Shown here one piece after another: positions 1-8,018 of a stretch of DNA of 17,858 nt. The notes under the pieces were generated by a model that had not been told where the DNA came from, did no database searches, and saw only the letters and a program-made list of their open reading frames with translations. This DNA comes from CAYJPK01 sp964372035 (lineage in GTDB: Bacteria; Desulfobacterota; Desulfovibrionia; Desulfovibrionales; Desulfovibrionaceae), in contig CAYJPK010000042.1 of assembly GCA_964372035.1 (NCBI GenBank), positions 1-17,858 on the forward strand. The letters are read 5' to 3'. Position 1 is the stretch's first letter. Each line of letters starts with the position of its first letter. The translations under genes were made by a program, and so were the position numbers.

Positions 1-899
1 TTACGGATAATGATTTCAGGTGCGCCAAGCTCCATAAGTCTTTTTAAACGATTGTTACGGTTGATAACACGACGGTATAAATCGTTTAAGTCAGAAGTTG
101 CAAATCTACCACCATCAAGTGGAACAAGCGGACGAAGTTCTGGTGGAATAACAGGAATAACTTCCAAAATCATCCATTCAGGCTTATTGTCTGACTCTAA
201 AAATGCTTCAACAACTTTAAGACGCTTTGTTAATTTTTTCTTTTTAGTTTGGCTTTTTGTAGTTTGTGATTCTTCACGAAGTTCAACCCTTAATTCATCT
301 AAATTAAGTTCTTCAAGTAAACCACGAATAGCTTCAGCACCCATGCCAACTGTAATCGCATCTTCACCAGTTTGCTCAATAAGCTGCAAGTACTGATCTT
401 CTGAAATAACTTGCAAGCGTGACAAACCAGTTTTTTGTGGGTCTAAAACTATGTAAGAATCAAAATATAAAACTTTTTCTAAATCAGCCATTGTCATATC
501 TAACAAAGTACCGATTTTAGATGGTAAAGTTTTTAAAAACCAAATATGAGCAACAGGTGCCGCAAGTTCAATATGACCCATGCGCTCACGGCGTACCTTA
601 GATGCAATAACTTCAACACCACATTTTTCACAGACAATACCTCTGTGCTTCATGCGTTTGTACTTACCGCAGTTACACTCATAATCCTTTACAGGACCAA
701 AGATTTTTGCACAAAATAAACCATCACGTTCAGGTTTAAATGTACGATAATTTATAGTTTCCGGCTTTTTAACTTCACCGAATGACCATTCTCTAATATT
801 TTCAGGGGCAGCAACTGAAATCTGAATAGCTTTTAAATTTTGCATTCCTGCAACATTAGCCGCACTACTGCGCACTGTAAATAATTCGTCTAAGCTCAT
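1..899 (-). CDS. rpoC: RNA polymerase beta' subunit, N-terminal part (cut by window edge)
   Basis: This is the first 299 codons of the beta' subunit, which with beta forms the catalytic core of RNA polymerase. Reading leftward from the ATG at 899-897, the protein opens MSLDELFTVR and continues through the beta' zinc ribbon, with Cys75, Cys77, Cys90 and Cys93 in the usual C-x-C ... C-x2-C arrangement. Around residues 255-299 come the PEWMILEVIPVIPPELRPL motif and the RFATSDLNDLYRRVINRNNRLKR segment leading to the clamp and lid. No stop occurs before base 1, so the rest, including the NADFDGD active-site motif, lies outside. An AGGAG ribosome binding site lies 7 bases upstream of the ATG. The gene follows rpoB by 95 bases on the same strand and is presumably cotranscribed with it. 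Identification is certain from sequence recognition. Confidence 0.98.
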   Translation of the reverse strand, partial: MSLDELFTVRSSAANVAGMQNLKAIQISVAAPENIREWSFGEVKKPETINYRTFKPERDGLFCAKIFGPVKDYECNCGKYKRMKHRGIVCEKCGVEVIASKVRRERMGHIELAAPVAHIWFLKTLPSKIGTLLDMTMADLEKVLYFDSYIVLDPQKTGLSRLQVISEDQYLQLIEQTGEDAITVGMGAEAIRGLLEELNLDELRVELREESQTTKSQTKKKKLTKRLKVVEAFLESDNKPEWMILEVIPVIPPELRPLVPLDGGRFATSDLNDLYRRVINRNNRLKRLMELGAPEIIIR

Positions 900-937
900 T
901 ATTTGCTCCTATTTTTAATCGAACAAATTATATATTT

Positions 938-954
938 ATACGGATAAACCGTAT
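938..954 (-). other. Small hairpin between rpoB and rpoC
   Basis: A perfect 6-bp inverted repeat (ATACGG / CCGTAT around a 5-base loop) lies about 40 bases upstream of the rpoC start. It would form a hairpin in the rpoBC mRNA. It is not followed by a U run in the direction of transcription, so it does not look like a terminator. A role in mRNA processing or stability is only a guess. Confidence 0.45.
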
Positions 955-977
955 TGCATAAATCAAAGTTTAACAAA

Positions 978-999
978 CTTAAGGCGGTTAAGCCTTAAG
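978..999 (-). other. Hairpin overlapping the rpoB stop codon
   Basis: A perfect 8-bp inverted repeat (CTTAAGGC / GCCTTAAG, 6-base loop) begins in the last sense codon of rpoB and includes its TAA stop (997-995) in the stem. On the transcript it is followed by UUUGUU, only a weak U tract. It could be a partial terminator or attenuator setting the rpoB:rpoC ratio, or a processing site. The repeat is seen directly; the role is inferred. Confidence 0.5.
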
Positions 1000-3900
1000 A
1001 TTGTTCTTCTGGCGTATAGCCAATTTTCTTTGGTTTTTTCTTAATTTCATCTTGATGTAAGTTTACATTAAGACCTAATGACATTAATTCTTTCACTAAA
1101 ACGTTGAAGGATTCAGGAAGACCTGCTTCAAGGAAATTATCTCCTTTAACAATCTTTTCATACATTTTTACACGACCTGAAACGTCATCTGATTTTACTG
1201 TTAAGAATTCTTGTAATAAGTAAGAGGCACCATAAGCTTCAAGAGCCCAAACTTCCATTTCCCCTAATCTTTGACCACCAAATTGCGCTTTACCGCCAAG
1301 TGGTTGCTGAGTAACTAAAGAGTAAGGTCCAGTAGAACGAGCATGGATTTTTTCATCTACTAAGTGGTGCAATTTAAGAACATACATAACACCGGTTGTA
1401 ACTCTATTGCTGAATTTTTCACCTGTTCTACCGTCATATAATTCAGTTTTACCATCGTTTGCTAAACCAGCACGATCGAGCCAGCCCCAGATCTCATCTT
1501 CGCTAGCACCGTCAAATACAGGAGTTTTAGTTACAATACCGTTTCTTACTTTATTAATTGCTTTTTTAAGTGTTTCATCGTCCATATTATCAATTAAAAC
1601 TTCAATGTCTTTTGATTGATAAACTGAACGCACTTGCTCACGAATATGTTGCATTGCCGCGCCACTGTCTAAAAGCTCAGCTAACTGCCTACCTAAAATC
1701 TTAGCAGCCCAACCAAGGTGAGTTTCCATAATCTGACCAATGTTCATACGTGATGGAACACCAAGCGGGTTAAGCACAACGTCAACTGGACGACCATCAG
1801 CAAAGAAAGGCATATCTTCTTCTGGTAAGATACAAGATACAACACCCTTGTTACCGTGACGACCAGCCATTTTATCGCCTACTGACAATTTACGCTTAAC
1901 AGCAATGTGAACTTTAACCATTTTAATTACACCAGGTAATAAATCATCACCCTCAGTAACTTTTTCACGCTTAACATCATAAATAGCTTTAATTAAAGCT
2001 ATTTGGTTATCATAATCTTTTAAGATGTCAGCTACTGCATCGTTAGCTACGCTATCTTTAAAGATACCTTCGATTTTCTTAACTGGAAGAGCATCTAAGG
2101 TTTCGCGTGTCATAACTGCACCAGCTTCAATGATAATTTCGCCTTTTCTAACACCAGCAACAGCGCCAGCAACTTCTTTACCAATTACATGGTCAGCCAT
2201 TTGGTCACGTAAGCTTTCACCAAGTGAACGAATATGATCTTGCTCTTTACGGTCAAATTTTGCGATTTCGTAGTTTTCAATCTCACGAGTACGTTCATCT
2301 TTTTCGCCAGAACGACGATTGAAAACTTTAACGTCAACAATAGTACCTTCAATCCCTGGAGGAACTTTTAATGAGGTATTTTTAACATCACGAGCCTTAT
2401 CACCAAAGATAGCACGTAAAAGTTTTTCTTCTGGTGTTAACTGTGTTTCACCCTTTGGAGTAATTTTACCTACTAAAATATCATCAGGCTTAACAGATGC
2501 ACCAATGCGAATAATACCGCTATCGTCTAAGTTGCGAAGCATATCTTCACCAACGTTAGGAATATCACGAGTAATTTCTTCTGGCCCTAACTTTGTATCA
2601 CGAGCTACAACTTCAAACTCTTCAATATGAACAGAAGTAAATACATCTTCTTTAACTGTACGTTCAGAGATTAAGATAGAATCCTCGAAGTTATATCCGC
2701 ACCAAGGCATAAATGCTACAACTAAGTTTTTACCAAGTGCAAGCTCACCGCCCTCAATACCAGGACCATCAGCTAAAACAACTTTCTTAGTTACTTTTTG
2801 ACCAGGGTAACAACTAGGTACTTGACCAAAACATGAGTTTTGGTTTGACTTATGGTATTTTAATAAATCATAAGACCTTACACCACCGAGTTCAGGATAG
2901 AGATTGTCATAAGAAACAATAACTCTATCAGCATCAGCATAACGCACAACGCCATCGCCCTCAGCAAGTAAACATGCACCTGAGTCACGAGCAACATCGC
3001 CCTCAACACCAGTACCAACTAATGGACGCTCAGAGCGTAAAAGTGGAACTGCTTGGCGTTGCATGTTTGAACCCATGAGTGCACGGTTAGCATCATCGTG
3101 CTCAAGGAACGGAATGAGTGCCGCAGAGATAGACACCATTTGACCTGGTGAAATATCCATTAAGGTAATTTCTTCACGGTTAGCCATGAAAACATCACCA
3201 CGTCCACGAGCAGTCATATATTCTTCAGCAAAAGCATTATTACTATCTAATTTTGCATTTGCTTGAGCAATAACTTGATCTTGCTCACCTGATGCGTCTA
3301 AATGCACGATCTCATCAGTAACAATACCATCTTTAACAACACGATAAGGAGTTTCAATAAAGCCAAAGTCATTAACTTTAGCATAAGTTGTTAAAGAAAC
3401 GATAAGACCAATGTTTGGACCCTCAGGAGTTTCAATAGGACAAATTCTGCCATAGTGAGAAGTATGAACGTCACGAACCTCAAAGCCCGCACGCTCTCTT
3501 GTTAAACCACCAGGTCCTAAAGCTGACAATCTACGTTTATGAGTAACTTCTGATAAGGAGTTAGTTTGATCCATAAACTGTGATAACTGTGAAGTACCAA
3601 AGAATTCTTTAAGTACAGCAGCAACAGGTTTTGGGTTAATCAAATCATGTGGCATTAAGGTTGAGATTTCTTGAATACTCATGCGCTCTTTAATTGCTCT
3701 TTCCATGCGCACAAGACCAATACGGTATTGGTTTTCAACTAACTCACCAACTAAACGCACACGACGATTGCCTAAGTGGTCAATATCATCAGCAGGACCA
3801 TGAGAATCCTTTAAATGTGTTAATACTTTGATTGCTTCAATAATATCTGAATCAAGCAAGGTACGCACATCAGCATCAGATTTTTTGCCTAAGCGTTGGT

Positions 3901-5116
3901 TTAATTTATATCTTCCAACTGGAGATAAATCATAATAATCTTGACTACGGAATAAATTATCAAAGAAAGTAGTCGCAATCTCAGGAGTTGGAGGTGAATT
4001 TGGACGCAATCTACGATAGATTTCTTCTTGTGCCTTTTCCATTGTATATACTTTGTCTTGAACTAAAGTATCACGAATTGAAGAAGAAGTATCGCTACCA
4101 CGGGTATATAAAACAACTAAGCTTGTGATATTTTTTTCACGACAAACGTCGATTAAGCCTTGTGTCACTTCATCTGAAGACTCAGCTAAAATCTCACCTG
4201 TACTTGGATCAATAATATCATCAGCTAAGAATAAGCCAACTAAAGTATCAGGTGCAACAAGCATTTTTTCAATTCCTGCTTGCTCCATCTGTCTAAATGA
4301 ACGTTTTGTAAGTGGCTTACCAGCCTTAACAATAACAGTTCCGTCAGAAGCCAAAATATCAGCAAAAGCATTATCTTTGCGGTATAGGCTAGAATTAAAT
4401 TCCCAAGCAACAGAACCATCATCATTTAAATGATATGTTTCTTTCTGATAGAAAGTATCAAGGATATCTTGTTTGCTCATACCCATTGCTTTAAGCAAAA
4501 TGGTAGCTTGCATTTTACGGCGACGGTCAATTCGCACATACAAAATATCTTTATGGTCAAAATCAAAATCAAGCCATGAACCACGCATTGGGATTATGCG
4601 GCTTGAATAAAGAACCTTACGGCTAGTATGGGTTTTACCTGAATCATGCTCAAAAATGATACCAGGCGAGCGTTGCAACTGGTTAACAATAACACGTTCT
4701 GTGCCATTAATGATGAAGGTGCCTTTTTCTGTCATTAAAGGAACTGTACCAAAATAGATATCTTGTTCTTTAATGTCACGAATGGTTCTATTTTCAGTTT
4801 CTTCATCAACATCGTACACAACTAAACGAACTTTCAAACGAATCGGACTCTCATAAGTCAATCCCTTTGAAATACATTCAGCTTGATCATACTTAGGATC
4901 ACTAAGTTCATAATCAACAAATTCTAAGCTTGCTGTACGGTTAAAATCTTCAATCGGAAAAACAGAACGAAAAACGCCCTCAAGCCCTTCTTCAACTCCA
5001 GTTGTACGAAGACCCTTTTCAAGAAATCTTACATAAGAGTCCACCTGCAAATTGAGAAGATGTGGAACAGGGAGCGTCACCTTAATCTTGCCAAACTGTT
5101 TTATAAGTTGGGACAT
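995..5116 (-). CDS. rpoB: DNA-directed RNA polymerase beta subunit
   Basis: Complete beta subunit of 1373 residues, slightly longer than the 1342 of E. coli. It starts MSQLIKQFGKIKVTLPVPHL. The rifampicin-pocket region lies at about residues 508-572, in register with E. coli numbering: SQLSQFMDQ, then THKRRLSALGPGGLTRERAGFEVRD in two overlapping stretches, then the PIETPEGPNIGLI segment. The catalytic-core motif GDKMAGRHGNKG is at residues 1080-1091, followed by the DVVLNPLGVPSRMNIGQ stretch. The C-terminus has the conserved GGKAQFGGQRLGEMEVWALE segment that contacts beta'. The ribosome binding site cGAGGT is 5-6 bases before the ATG. Residue 520, usually proline in this otherwise very conserved segment, is serine here. 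Unlike the common rplJL-rpoBC order, no ribosomal protein gene precedes it; the next gene upstream is divergent nfnA. Confidence 0.99.
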   Translation of the reverse strand: MSQLIKQFGKIKVTLPVPHLLNLQVDSYVRFLEKGLRTTGVEEGLEGVFRSVFPIEDFNRTASLEFVDYELSDPKYDQAECISKGLTYESPIRLKVRLVVYDVDEETENRTIRDIKEQDIYFGTVPLMTEKGTFIINGTERVIVNQLQRSPGIIFEHDSGKTHTSRKVLYSSRIIPMRGSWLDFDFDHKDILYVRIDRRRKMQATILLKAMGMSKQDILDTFYQKETYHLNDDGSVAWEFNSSLYRKDNAFADILASDGTVIVKAGKPLTKRSFRQMEQAGIEKMLVAPDTLVGLFLADDIIDPSTGEILAESSDEVTQGLIDVCREKNITSLVVLYTRGSDTSSSIRDTLVQDKVYTMEKAQEEIYRRLRPNSPPTPEIATTFFDNLFRSQDYYDLSPVGRYKLNQRLGKKSDADVRTLLDSDIIEAIKVLTHLKDSHGPADDIDHLGNRRVRLVGELVENQYRIGLVRMERAIKERMSIQEISTLMPHDLINPKPVAAVLKEFFGTSQLSQFMDQTNSLSEVTHKRRLSALGPGGLTRERAGFEVRDVHTSHYGRICPIETPEGPNIGLIVSLTTYAKVNDFGFIETPYRVVKDGIVTDEIVHLDASGEQDQVIAQANAKLDSNNAFAEEYMTARGRGDVFMANREEITLMDISPGQMVSISAALIPFLEHDDANRALMGSNMQRQAVPLLRSERPLVGTGVEGDVARDSGACLLAEGDGVVRYADADRVIVSYDNLYPELGGVRSYDLLKYHKSNQNSCFGQVPSCYPGQKVTKKVVLADGPGIEGGELALGKNLVVAFMPWCGYNFEDSILISERTVKEDVFTSVHIEEFEVVARDTKLGPEEITRDIPNVGEDMLRNLDDSGIIRIGASVKPDDILVGKITPKGETQLTPEEKLLRAIFGDKARDVKNTSLKVPPGIEGTIVDVKVFNRRSGEKDERTREIENYEIAKFDRKEQDHIRSLGESLRDQMADHVIGKEVAGAVAGVRKGEIIIEAGAVMTRETLDALPVKKIEGIFKDSVANDAVADILKDYDNQIALIKAIYDVKREKVTEGDDLLPGVIKMVKVHIAVKRKLSVGDKMAGRHGNKGVVSCILPEEDMPFFADGRPVDVVLNPLGVPSRMNIGQIMETHLGWAAKILGRQLAELLDSGAAMQHIREQVRSVYQSKDIEVLIDNMDDETLKKAINKVRNGIVTKTPVFDGASEDEIWGWLDRAGLANDGKTELYDGRTGEKFSNRVTTGVMYVLKLHHLVDEKIHARSTGPYSLVTQQPLGGKAQFGGQRLGEMEVWALEAYGASYLLQEFLTVKSDDVSGRVKMYEKIVKGDNFLEAGLPESFNVLVKELMSLGLNVNLHQDEIKKKPKKIGYTPEEQS

Positions 5117-5236
5117 TACTTACCTCGAAGCGTTAACGGACATAAGAATAATTACGACTTATTCGTAACCATCTTAAATCACTTACTTTTTATTAGAGAA
5201 GGTCACAAACATAAAAACAAGACGACAAAAGACTAC

Positions 5237-5251
5237 CCATAACCTTTATGG
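5237..5251 (-). other. Hairpin in the rpoB leader
   Basis: A perfect 6-bp inverted repeat (CCATAA / TTATGG, 3-base loop) lies about 120 bases upstream of the rpoB start inside the predicted untranslated leader. It lacks a following U tract. Function unknown. Confidence 0.35.
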
Positions 5252-5386
5252 ACATCCTGCGCCGACTTTCATAATATGTTTTAATATATATTTTGATATG
5301 ACCTCTTTATTTACTAAAGACAAATTCCAGTATTACCACAACACCAATTAAAATGCAAGCGTTTTTATACGATTTAAAATTTTTTA

Positions 5387-5415
5387 TTTTTAACACAGCA
5401 AACAAAATACGTCAA
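5387..5415 (-). promoter_or_regulatory. Predicted sigma70-type promoter for rpoBC
   Basis: On the minus strand TTGACG (5415-5410) is followed after 17 bases by TAAAAA (5392-5387). The -10 is directly preceded by TGT, an extended -10 element. The -35 matches the consensus at five of six positions and the -10 at four. The predicted start of transcription near 5380 would give a leader of about 265 bases. It is the best promoter match in the region, but it has not been mapped. Confidence 0.5.
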
Positions 5416-5517
5416 GCCCTTGTTTATTATATGTAATAGTTATTTTTTATTTAATTTTGAATAAACAACAAAAAACTAAAACACGTAAAAATATTCCATA
5501 AAAACAAAACATTATAG

Positions 5518-5547
5518 TTGAAACAGCTATTGCAATTTTCATTATAC
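5518..5547 (+). promoter_or_regulatory. Possible promoter for nfnAB
   Basis: TTGAAA (5518-5523) is followed after 18 bases by TTATAC (5542-5547); reading the -10 as TATACC instead gives a 19-base spacer. The leader would be about 105 bases. An alternative -10, TATGAT at 5617-5622, lies closer to the gene but has no good -35. Moderate to weak evidence. Confidence 0.3.
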
Positions 5548-5657
5548 CTAAAATCAAGTCTTGCTTTTCAATTTCTTCTGTTATATGCTTAAAAGAATGA
5601 CGTGTTTTTTATATTGTATGATTTTAATACAATTAATTTTAGATTTGGAGAAATTAA

Positions 5658-6500
5658 ATGCCAACCAAAATATTGCATAAGGAACAATTGATTCCTCAAA
5701 AAACAAGCAAACTTGTTTTAGATGCACCACACATTGCAAGAAATGCCAAACCTGGGCATTTTGTTATGTTGCGTTTAGATGAGTTTGGTGAAAGATTTCC
5801 TTTGACTATTGCTGATGTTGACCACGAAAATGGTACAATCACTATCGTTTATCTAGTGCTTGGTACTTCTACTGCTATGCTAGAGAAACTAAATACAGGC
5901 GACAGTATTTTAGACGTTAGTGGCCCGCTTGGACAAGCAACACATATTGAGAAAAAAGGCTCTGTTATTTGTGTTGGCGGTGGTACTGGTATTGCTGCTA
6001 TGCACCATATTGCAAAAGGTCACCATGAAGCTGGAAACCACGTTATTGCAATTATTGGAGCTAGAACTAAAGATCTCTTATTATTCGAAAAAGAACTTGG
6101 TGCATTTTGCCCTGAATTAATCATTACTACTGATGATGGTAGTTATGGTCGTCAAGGCTTTGTTACCCAAGCTTTAACTGAACGTTTAGAAGCAGATAAA
6201 AACATTACTGAAGTTGTTGCTGTTGGACCAGTTCCAATGATGGACGCTGTTGCTAAAACTACTAAGCCGTTTAATGTTGCAACTACCGTGAGCTTAAACT
6301 CTTTAATGGTTGATGGCGTTGGCATGTGTGGTGCTTGCCGTGTAACTGTTGGTGGCGAAACAAAATTTACTTGCGTTCACGGCCCTGAATTTGACGGTCA
6401 AAAAGTTGATTTTGCTGAACTTAGAACAAGATTAGGTTCTTTTGCTGAGCCTGAAAAACAGTCTTACCATAGGTGTGTATTACATGAAGAAAGCAAATAA
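5658..6500 (+). CDS. nfnA: NADH-dependent reduced ferredoxin:NADP+ oxidoreductase, small subunit (NfnA / sulfide dehydrogenase SudB-like)
   Basis: The 280-residue small subunit of the electron-bifurcating transhydrogenase binds FAD and a [2Fe-2S] cluster and handles NAD(H). It has a ferredoxin-reductase fold: the FAD motif RFPLT at residues 46-50 and the nucleotide-binding GGGTG at 107-111. Near the C-terminus Asp219, Cys224, Cys227 and Cys239 match the unusual Asp/three-Cys ligation known for this family's [2Fe-2S] cluster. The ATG at 5658 has GGAG 8 bases upstream. It overlaps nfnB by 17 bases, as expected for subunits made together. The related dihydroorotate dehydrogenase electron-transfer subunit PyrK is a possible confusion, but the adjacent GltD-like large subunit decides for NfnA/SudB. 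The complex is cytoplasmic and couples NADH, NADPH and ferredoxin pools. Confidence 0.93.
   Translation: MPTKILHKEQLIPQKTSKLVLDAPHIARNAKPGHFVMLRLDEFGERFPLTIADVDHENGTITIVYLVLGTSTAMLEKLNTGDSILDVSGPLGQATHIEKKGSVICVGGGTGIAAMHHIAKGHHEAGNHVIAIIGARTKDLLLFEKELGAFCPELIITTDDGSYGRQGFVTQALTERLEADKNITEVVAVGPVPMMDAVAKTTKPFNVATTVSLNSLMVDGVGMCGACRVTVGGETKFTCVHGPEFDGQKVDFAELRTRLGSFAEPEKQSYHRCVLHEESK
6471..6475 (+). promoter_or_regulatory. Ribosome binding site that fixes the nfnB start
   Basis: AGGTG lies 8 bases before the ATG at 6484, inside the end of nfnA. The upstream in-frame ATG at 6442 has no such site and would add 14 residues unlike the family's N-terminus, so 6484 is the better start. Confidence 0.7.
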
Positions 6501-7893
6501 AATTCCACGTACTGATATGCCATGCCAAGAGCCGAGCGTTAGAGTAAAAAATTTCTTAGAAGTTGCGACTGGTTATAGCAAAGAGCAAGCTATGGACGAG
6601 GCTTCACGTTGTTTGCAATGTAAAAATGCTAAATGTGTAGCTGGTTGCCCTGTTGAAGTTCGGATTCCTGAATTTATTGGTAAAGTTGCTGAAGGTGACT
6701 TTGCTGCTGCTTATGAAATCATTAAGTCAACTAATAGCTTACCTGCTATTTGTGGTCGTGTTTGCCCTCAGGAAACACAGTGCGAAGGCGAGTGTATTTT
6801 AGCTAAAAAAGGTGATGCCGTTGCAATTGGTAGACTTGAGCGTTTTGTTGCTGACCAAGCTTTAAATGATATTTGCGTTGGTACAAATGAAGACAATGCT
6901 TGTTATATAGTAAGTAGTGCTGCACCTAAAGTTGCATGTATTGGTTCTGGTCCTGCATCTTTAACTTGTGCGAGCTACTTGGCAAGTAAGGGCATTAAAG
7001 TTGATGTTTATGAAGCACTTCACGAAGCTGGCGGTGTTTTAGTTTATGGTATTCCAGAATTTCGTTTACCAAAAAGCATTGTTGCTTCTGAGCTTAATGA
7101 AATGACAAAGCATGGTGTTGATTTCTACTTAAACTGGGTTGGCGGCAGAACAATCACTATTGAGCAATTATTTGCAATGGGCTATCAGTCTGTTTTCATT
7201 GGAGTTGGTGCTGGCTTACCTTATTTCTTAGACGTTCCGGGCGAAAACTTAATTGGTGTTTTCTCTGCGAATGAATACTTAACTCGTGCTAACCTTGGTC
7301 GCTCATATGCATTTCCAAAGTATGCAACTCCTAACTATGCTGGTAAAAACGTAACTGTTTTTGGCGCTGGTAACGTAGCTATGGACGCTGCACGTATGGC
7401 TCTTCGTATGAATGCTGATAATGTCTATATTGTTTACCGTCGTACAAAGGCTGAAATGCCTGCTAGACATGAAGAAATTGAACATGCAGAGGAAGAGGGC
7501 GTTAAACTTCTTGAGCTTTGCGGTCCAATTGAATTCAATGGAGATGAAAATGGTAGATTAAAATCTGTTCATTTACAGCGTATGGAACTTGGCGAACCTG
7601 ATGCTTCTGGCAGACGTTCACCTAAAGCTATTCCTGGCGACACATACGTCTTAGATACTGATTTAGCTATTATTGCTGTTGGAACACAAGCAAACCCTAT
7701 CTTACTTGAAGCAACTGACGGACTTGATCTTAATAGAAAGGGTTACATTGCTGTTAACGAAGAAACAAACGAAACTAGCATTCCTAATGTATTTGCTGGT
7801 GGTGATATTGTTACTGGTGCGGCAACTGTTATTCTTGCTATGGGAGCTGGACGTAAAGCTGCACAAGAAATTGCTAAACGCTTAGGTGTATAG
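6484..7893 (+). CDS. nfnB: NADH-dependent reduced ferredoxin:NADP+ oxidoreductase, large subunit (NfnB / SudA-like, GltD family)
   Basis: The 469-residue large subunit binds FAD and two [4Fe-4S] clusters and reacts with NADPH and ferredoxin. Cysteines 43, 46, 51 and 55 and then 90, 94, 100 and 104 form the two cluster-binding sets typical of the GltD-like N-terminal domain. GSGPA at 154-158 is the FAD dinucleotide fold and GAGNVAMD at 294-301 is the NADP fold, followed by the YRR motif near 318 that reads the NADP phosphate. The C-terminal GGDIVTGAATVILAMGAGRKAA segment closes the FAD site. By itself it resembles the glutamate synthase small subunit GltD, but pairing with NfnA and the absence of a gltB-like gene favour NfnB. 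The gene overlaps nfnA by 17 bases and ends before a strong terminator. Confidence 0.93.
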   Translation: MKKANKIPRTDMPCQEPSVRVKNFLEVATGYSKEQAMDEASRCLQCKNAKCVAGCPVEVRIPEFIGKVAEGDFAAAYEIIKSTNSLPAICGRVCPQETQCEGECILAKKGDAVAIGRLERFVADQALNDICVGTNEDNACYIVSSAAPKVACIGSGPASLTCASYLASKGIKVDVYEALHEAGGVLVYGIPEFRLPKSIVASELNEMTKHGVDFYLNWVGGRTITIEQLFAMGYQSVFIGVGAGLPYFLDVPGENLIGVFSANEYLTRANLGRSYAFPKYATPNYAGKNVTVFGAGNVAMDAARMALRMNADNVYIVYRRTKAEMPARHEEIEHAEEEGVKLLELCGPIEFNGDENGRLKSVHLQRMELGEPDASGRRSPKAIPGDTYVLDTDLAIIAVGTQANPILLEATDGLDLNRKGYIAVNEETNETSIPNVFAGGDIVTGAATVILAMGAGRKAAQEIAKRLGV

Positions 7894-7947
7894 TGAATTT
7901 TAATGGCTTAGCGACTGTTATAGCCTGTAAAATTATATGATTTAAAT

Positions 7948-7979
7948 AAAAAAAGTTGGGCTTTTTCCCAACTTTTTTT
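7948..7979. terminator. Bidirectional intrinsic terminator after nfnAB
   Basis: A run of seven A, GTTGGG, a 6-base loop, CCCAAC and a run of seven T form a 13-bp perfect stem with a U tract on both strands. It ends nfnAB about 55 bases after the stop codon. Confidence 0.9.
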
Positions 7980-7984
7980 ATAAG
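7956..7984 (+). promoter_or_regulatory. Possible promoter embedded in the terminator, for the RgpF-like gene
   Basis: TTGGGC (7956-7961) lies in the terminator stem. After exactly 17 bases comes TATAAG (7979-7984), which matches the -10 consensus at five of six positions. Transcription would start near 7991, giving a leader of about 28 bases to the ATG at 8019. The -35 is weak, so this is tentative. Confidence 0.3.
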
Positions 7985-8018
7985 CTCTGTACCAACTAGT
8001 TAGCGAGGTCTTATTAGC

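Larger units (their letters stand above)
5117..5657. other. Gene-free divergent regulatory region between rpoB and nfnA
   Basis: This 541-base stretch is very A/T rich and has no credible open reading frame on either strand; in particular there is no rplL, rplJ or other ribosomal protein remnant. It contains a strong promoter candidate pointing to rpoB (5387-5415), a small hairpin in the resulting leader (5237-5251), and a weaker promoter candidate pointing to nfnA (5518-5547). The rpoB leader would be about 265 bases long, unusually long for a simple 5' UTR. I recognise no known riboswitch, tRNA or sRNA in it. Confidence 0.7.

Noticed and set aside
10..396. Plus-strand open frame of 128 codons
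   Set aside because: It lies antisense to rpoC, whose protein is clearly recognisable, and is Ser-rich nonsense typical of a shadow frame.
5060..5242. Plus-strand open frame of 60 codons across the rpoB start
   Set aside because: It has no ribosome binding site or recognisable protein and overlaps the rpoB start and leader antisense.
5246..5272. Eight-codon minus-strand mini-ORF (MKVGAGCP) in the rpoB leader, a possible leader peptide
   Set aside because: No ribosome binding site at a usable distance (the nearest GAGGT is about 25 bases away) and no codon bias suggesting attenuation.
6442..6483. Longer start for nfnB at the ATG at 6442
   Set aside because: The extra 14 residues do not look like the family N-terminus, and the ATG at 6484 has AGGTG at good spacing.
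6484..7893. Glutamate synthase small subunit (GltD)
   Set aside because: The fold is shared, but the overlapping NfnA-type partner and lack of a GltB-like gene make NfnB the better call.
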